From assembly GCA_015179045.1 (NCBI GenBank), contig WHUZ01000099.1, positions 124,001-188,000 on the forward strand: DNA of 64,000 nt, read 5' to 3'. The translations under genes and the position numbers were made by a program. How positions within the stretch are numbered: the first letter of the stretch is position 1; every line of letters begins with the position of its first letter. Of the stretch, positions 58,914 through 64,000 are shown piece by piece. The stretch comes from Kalaharituber pfeilii. Taxonomy: Eukaryota; Ascomycota; Pezizomycetes; Pezizales; Pezizaceae. The notes under the pieces were generated by a model. That model saw nothing but the letters and a program-made list of their open reading frames with translations. It was not told the DNA's origin and did no database searches.

Positions 58914-61045
58914 AGAGGTATTTGTTACCGCTTCATCGGAGTGCTATCTTATGGGACAAATACAAGTTGCGAGAGCGGATTCTCAGATTAGAAAATAACA
59001 CAGCAGGCTCCTGACTGCGCAAGAGTTGGGCTGTAAAGGGATGACAATAGGAACACATATGTGTTACTGTGATCACAAGGACGTATGTAGATGTAGTAGC
59101 ATTACCGAATTCGGTAATCCACCAGCGAAGGACTGCTGTATTGGGAAGATGGAGGTGCCGCTGGGAAGTGTGCCGGTCGTTCTGTCTTATTCCTTGACCT
59201 TTTCCGTTCTCTCTTCTTGTTCTCTTTTTTACATACTCTTACAGTCTTTGTTTTTGAGTTTGCTTTTTGGCCTTTAGATAGTTCTGCGGACTATTAAGGC
59301 CTCGAACCTTCATCAGCCTTTCTGCATGTGCCTGGGAACTTGGGTCCTCATATTGGCAATGAACATGTTGCGGAAATATTGGGGGCAAACGAAAGATTAA
59401 GAGACGTTGAGATGGAAAAGACTTAAAAGGGGAAGAGAGAGGAGCGCGACGGGGGGAGAGGATGCCCGTAGTTGAGCAGATTAAGGCTAGAGAAGCTGAC
59501 GAGATTAGTTAGTTAATTGCATCCTGAACCTCAAACATCTCGTCACATCCGACCTTGATCCAGTACCAAGATTTAGGACGTTTGCACTCAATGCTCTTAA
59601 CCTCTCTTTTGCGCGTTTTCTTTGCCGAAAGTTAAAAAAGAGAGGAAAAGAAAAAACAAGAAAAGGAGAAAAATTTTGTCTTCGAATGTGCTTTTCCCCA
59701 TGTCCGTTCATTCCCCCTCCCCCTTCACTATGCGTACTTCTCTTCTCATTTCTATATAGAAATCCCAATTCCGTGTTGTCGCAGCTGAACGCAATGCCCC
59801 TACAGTTTTGTCATTTAGTTGGAGAAAAAGAAAAAAAACTCAAATCTAGTTCTTTTCATTCTTACCTATCATACTTGTAATGCTACCTATGTGTTTGCGT
59901 CTTTGTATATGTCATCCCGCAACGTCGTATGGGCGAGTTATTTCTCAATGTTTTAGTCCGTTTCTAGCAGGTAGTCCATACATAACGCCAAGCCTCGTGC
60001 AGCCGGCGTAAAAGTTAGGTTGAACTAAGTTGAGATTTTACCAATACAGACCCAGTAAAGTAGCCCGGGAGGCGCTGGACTTGAGGGTAAGAGGGACCGG
60101 ATTCTGCCGAGAGAATAAGGTAAGAAGAAAAGGGAAATGGAATGAATATATAAAAATGAAAAAGACAATACTGGACTTTCAATAGAAGTAGGGCAATGTT
60201 GGGGGATGCTTTTGACGAAAGAGAGGTCTCATAGGTTCCTTCTTTCTATTGCTACGATGATGACACCAGGCGTCGCAAATTCCATTCCCCATTAAAAGAG
60301 TTAAACATGACAAATGCGATAATTTGAACAGCGGATGTAATGTGTAGCCATATACTAAGAGGTAATTCAATGACGCTCCTTCAGCACCCGCAAGTACCAT
60401 ACTCACTCATTCGAAGAGGAGCAGGTTTACTTTGATCAGGAATGTGGAAGTATGTTAGCCAGGCTCGAGGAAACTGGCAGTTTGTCTGATGGCGGGAATG
60501 AGAACAATATTAAGGCGACTGGTAGTTAGCCATAGATATGTTCTGTCTGCATGCATAACTGGCGTTAAGTTGTCTTACGATCACGGCTCAGGGCATCAAT
60601 GCTCCTTCTCATTAATCAGATCCAGATGAGGTACTAAGTGACCATTAGTTACACAAAACACCGAACTGGAAATCTTGGCAAGTCTTCCCGCCAAGCCACG
60701 CTTGGTTTGTTTTCTGTTCACATAAGAACCTGTGTTGATATTTTTTCCCCTCCTCTTTCAAGTTTCTTCAACTCACCTTTCTTGTCTCTTTACTTTCCAC
60801 TCGACAAAGCAGATTGACCATTTGGTTTCCTTTAATCAGCACAACGGCGACGGATAAAGTGACAATCGGCTTTTCTCTGTATCGAAGTATCACAGCGAGA
60901 CTGTTACCAACTACAGTGTTCGACTTTCCTTCGTCACTGTATACATCGCGTCCCAAGGCTTCCTGCGGACTTTCACCCTGAAGCACGGTCACATTTACTT
61001 CCAACTTACATTTCTATTTCTAAACGACCAAATAAAATTTACATC
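58914..61045. other. intergenic region, no supported gene
   Basis: CT/GA-rich stretches lie at 59590-59880 and 60740-60800, the latter a plausible promoter of the small gene at 61.05 kb. A minus-strand frame at 60768-61004 looks mildly coding-like and ends at a GTGAGT, but has no ATG or partner exon, so I do not call it. Confidence 0.4.
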
Positions 61046-62085
61046 ATGCACAACAATACCACCGCCACCTTGGATCCCCTCCACATGACCCCAAGCGAGC
61101 ACCTCTCGCCAAAACAAGTCAATGCCCTACGCTACCCCGCGCATGCACAAGCTCCAAACCCCTTTGGCCCGCTCATGTACAACGCACAGAGGGCGTACAG
61201 GTACGCGTTGTCGCTTGCCCAGAAGGTGGATGTTTTTGTCGAGGAGGGAAACAATTGGGTGGCCGAGCTGGGCGGGTGTGCGTGTGCGGTTAGTGGATAT
61301 GGCTGTGGTTACGGGTACGATATCAAGCAGCATGGAGAGAGTGAGACTGGACTTGACGAGGACGTTGAGATTGAGATTGAGGAGGCAAAGAGGGGTAAGT
61401 AACGCATACCATTATTATTGCTTTCTGGTTGTTTGAGGTTTCGGGTTTGGTGATTGGGTTGCGAGTCAGTATATATTGTTATTCTTGCGCTTGTCAGAGT
61501 GTGTATCAATGAATCCAACAGGCCAGGCCGTGAGGGCCGCCTGAAACAGTCAGGCCAACCAGGCCAGTCCAGGCCATTCAGGCAGGTTTAAGCCAATCAA
61601 ACGAATCCCTCCACAGCTATCCTGGTGAATTAAGGCCAGCGTTTACCAGATTGTTTGAGCCTTTAAATGAGTAGAATCTCCCATATATCTAGAAGTTTAA
61701 ACAGCAGCGGTCTACGACTTTAGTCAAGTATGTATCACACTTTATATTCAAGTATATATACTAACAAATATTATAGAAATGACGGACCTTCCAGACAATA
61801 CAACAGACGGGACTCAATTCTCCAGGACTATTAAAATCTAATTCACCTGGGTTAAATTTTAAAATCGCTTGAATTTACATAAATGGGCTGGTTGACCTGG
61901 ACCGGCCTTTCCTTTTTTTTTTTTTTTTTTTTTTATCATTAATCACATGCCACCCTAGGGGCTACGGCGATGGACCGGCCTGGCCTGTTGGAATCATTGG
62001 TGTGTATTGTTTGCAGTTGTATTGGGGGGAGTGGAGAACGCTGTGGGAGATGCATGATGTATCTGGGTGGGAATGGGCTACCTAA
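61046..62085 (+). CDS. small hypothetical protein, two exons, intron expanded by a hAT element
   Basis: Exon 1 61046-61393 (ATG with CATCATG context, 116 codons, phase 0) ends at a GTAAGT donor. A matching acceptor TTTGCAG at 62010-62016 leads into LYWGEWRTLWEMHDVSGWEW and a stop at 62083-62085, giving about 138 aa. The protein has a central block (NPFGPLMYNAQRAYRYALSL) predicted helical, then a Gly/Cys/Tyr patch and an acidic segment (DEDVEIEIEEAK). No family recognised. The intron is 623 bp, of which 61507-62007 is an inserted element plus one TSD copy, so the ancestral intron would be about 122 bp, the normal size here. If exon 2 is wrong, the frame simply reads two codons past the donor and stops at 61402. 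Confidence 0.5.
61507..61999. mobile_element. non-autonomous hAT-type element with 8-bp TSD
   Basis: TIRs CAATGAATCCAACAGGCCAG and, reversed, CAATGATTCCAACAGGCCAG match at 22 of 23 positions. The 8-bp duplication GTGTGTAT lies at 61499-61506 and 62000-62007, the diagnostic length for the hAT superfamily. The 493 bp include a later LINE-tail insertion; the original was about 420 bp. Inside are many AGGCCA/GGCCAGGCC motifs near the ends and AT-rich DNA in the middle. No transposase frame. Confidence 0.9.
61909..61970 (-). mobile_element. tail-only LINE insertion nested in the hAT-type element
   Basis: TGGACCGGCCT is duplicated exactly at 61898-61908 and 61971-61981. The 62-bp insert is poly(T) (about 24 nt) and the hairpin (61942-61971, its outermost base supplied by the TSD). 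Arms are ATCGC/GTGAT and GCCC/GGGT, both still pairing through G:T wobbles. It is younger than its host element. Confidence 0.82.
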
Positions 62086-62116
62086 GTAGAATCAGTGGTG
62101 CTGATAACATCTACTG

Positions 62117-64000
62117 ATGTTCTATACCCCAATACCCCATCTTTCGTCAATACCAAGCCCCATCTTGTCCCTTCACGTTGCTTCTTCTCAAAACAAACTC
62201 TTCGAACCCAAGCTAACTAACGCCTCCACCTTAGCCTTCCAGCACCTTCTCCCTCGAGCTCTCCATTCCCAACTCCACTCTATTCTCTCCCTCCCGCCAG
62301 CCCTATATCCGCTCCTCCTCCTCCTTCCCACTATCGTTCTTTCAATCCTCTTCTTTATCACCATATATATGCCTTACAATTTCATGAAGGTGTTGCTCTA
62401 CCGCATCTACGACATCTTAGGGTTCACGACGCCCTTCATTGCCAGCTGGGCATTCAAGTTCCTCAATATATGTATAATCCACTGGGGTGTATATCACCAT
62501 TGCGCTTGGGAGGAGGATAGGCTGCGGGGAGATCTACAAAAGATGGTGAGGTGGGCCAGGAGGGAGTGGGAAGGAGTGGATTTGGTGGTTGAGAGGGAGA
62601 GAGCAAGGGAACTGAAGGTTAGTATGCGTATAAACATGCAGAAATGAGTTCAGGAACTGATGATTGGGGTGCGTTGTGTGTTTGATAGGACTGGTTTTGT
62701 GCGAGGAACCCGAGGTGGGCGACGGCTGTGGATTGGGTTGAAGGGATCTGGACGAGGTATTGCCAGTGGGGCAAGGAGGGAGAAGGGGGCGGTATGCTTA
62801 AGGCGAAGCATAAAGCGAAGATTCAAGTGCAAGGGCAAGACGCGGGATCCAAGGCCTTTCTAACTATGGTCAAGGAGAAGAGGGAAATTGAGCTGGACAA
62901 GAATGATTCAACTGCCGGCGATGCTGTAGCGGATGCAGGCGAAAAGAAATATGCATTTATCACGTTCCAGAAGTGGTACGAGATGAAAAACGAAAAATTG
63001 AAGCTGAAGAAGCTGGAAAGGTTGAGGAAGGATTCTAAGAACAAAGGTACAAGGTCAACAAGGTCCGGACCGGACGTGGGTTTGGAAACGAGTATAAACG
63101 AAGGCTGCATCGGCGGATATGGATATCGAAAAGCAAGTCAGATGAAAAGGGAGAATAGGAACAGATTGGAGAATGATGTGCGTGTAGAGGAGGTAAGTGT
63201 CCAAATATTGGAATGTAGTAAGAGATATGTGAAGGCCACACATCTAACTAGACACCGCATGATTATCAGCAGAGTAGCTACTTTGGGGTAAAGAAGGCCC
63301 AGAATGCCTCCTACGGGTTCACAAAGTCGACGAAGAAGAACCAGCTCGATGCTCGGTTGCAACTGAATCGTGAGATCACTAGTCAGCCAATGAACAACAA
63401 TCATAACGACATAACTACAAATGTTTCCGGCATCTTTACGAATGGGAATGGGAAACTATTCAAGAACGGCGGTACACATGAACCCACCCCTGTCGACTTC
63501 TCAGCTTTGCCCGGGCCTCCGCTGCCCTCAATCGAAGAGTTTGAGAACATCAAGCATACGGCTCTGTTTAAAGTGGTAGAGAAGAAGGTTAGAGTGATGG
63601 GCGAGTGGGTGACGGAGATGAATGAGAGGAAGAAGAGAAGAGAGGTGGTGGAGTGGAAGCGGGAGGGAAAACGAAAGAAATCGGAGTGGAGAAACGTGTT
63701 CGCGAAGAGGGAAGCCACCGGCGAGGATAGGAAAAGTCTGAATAAAAATATGGCTCGTGAAAACAAGAATAGCGAGTGCCGGGGTGGGTTTAAAATTGTC
63801 AAAACTTCAGAGAAGAAACTTCGAAATGAAGAACAAGGGAATCTTGTGCACATCAAAGAGAAAAAAACAAAGCCGAGACTCACACTGACGACGGTTCGAA
63901 CTCAAACAGAGGACAACAGCGCACGAATGGAATCAAAGTCTATTAAGAAGACTGAACGTGAAACGATTCCGGCTCCTGATAGCTACATACACCTAGACCC
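62117..64000 (+). CDS. hypothetical membrane-anchored Lys/Arg-rich protein, 3' end outside window
   Basis: Exons 62117-62617, 62689-63192 and 63270 to beyond 64000; introns of 71 and 77 nt with GTTAGT and GTAAGT donors and TAG/CAG acceptors, all phase 0. At least 577 aa are visible. A hydrophobic segment at about 62-84 (ALYPLLLLLPTIVLSILFFI) and a second weaker one near 98-125 precede a Trp-rich region spanning the first intron (KMVRWARREWEGVD, DWFCARNPRWATAVDWVEGI). The remainder is highly charged with Lys-rich helices (EKLKLKKLERLRKDSKNK) and basic low-complexity sequence. No family recognised; the pattern suggests a membrane-tethered protein with a long basic cytosolic or nucleoplasmic tail. 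The start is uncertain: it lies only 31 bp after the proposed stop of the preceding gene, so the two may be one gene or the true first exon may differ. Confidence 0.6.

Noticed and set aside
60768..61004. Coding-like minus-strand frame ending at GTGAGT
   Set aside because: No ATG, no identifiable upstream or downstream exon, and it overlaps the probable promoter of the 61.05 kb gene.
1..64000. CRISPR arrays, operons, bacterial-type signals
   Set aside because: No regularly spaced direct repeats; intron-containing fungal genes make these irrelevant.

Overview
The window reads as nuclear DNA of a filamentous ascomycete (Pezizomycotina; the class cannot be fixed from sequence alone). The support is short introns of about 60-120 nt with GTAAGT/GTATGN/GTGAGT donors and YAG/AAG acceptors, a HET-domain gene, a NACHT-ankyrin STAND/NLR gene, a SAM+PH cell-polarity protein, and low-complexity Ser/Pro/Gln-rich fungal proteins. 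It is gene-poor: six well or moderately supported protein genes in 64 kb, with a stretch of about 24 kb (4.9-28.9 kb) in which I find no convincing intact gene.

Layout. 1.4-4.9 kb: four-exon SAM/PH gene (minus). 7.9-8.6 kb: small basic/acidic ORF split by a 5'-truncated LINE with a perfect 14-bp target-site duplication (TSD). 8.6-28.9 kb: gene desert with retroposon tails, one non-autonomous pogo-like element and LINE remnants. 28.9-32.6 kb: 1222-aa disordered/coiled-coil protein (minus). 37.3-39.4 kb: 701-aa secreted/type-I membrane Cys-rich protein (minus). 44.9-46.6 kb: HET-domain gene (plus). 46.9-53.1 kb: dense transposon graveyard with TIR elements, MITEs, LINE fragments and nested insertions. 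53.5-56.8 kb: five-exon NLR (PigL_N/HeLo-like N-terminus, NACHT, ankyrins). 57.1-58.9 kb: four LINE-tail insertions within 1.6 kb. 61.0-64.0 kb: a small two-exon gene whose intron carries a hAT-type element, then a membrane-anchored Lys-rich protein gene running off the right edge.

How it fits together. The HET and NLR genes belong to the two classic families of fungal non-self recognition (heterokaryon incompatibility) and flank a repeat cluster, as expected for a fast-evolving accessory segment.

The strongest unusual signal is a 30-nt stem-loop that ends a family of poly(A)-tailed LINE retroposons. Nine full copies (plus one with a deleted 3' arm) lie in this window. All nine are exactly 30 nt, with compensatory base changes at three separate pairs. 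At least four insertions consist only of this hairpin plus A-rich tail (about 45-62 bp), flanked by TSDs and beginning within 2 nt of the hairpin's 5' base. This looks either like a discrete minimal retroposon or like reverse transcription that repeatedly stops at the hairpin. A second tail family (GCCATGGCGAA... plus A10) shows the same tail-only behaviour.
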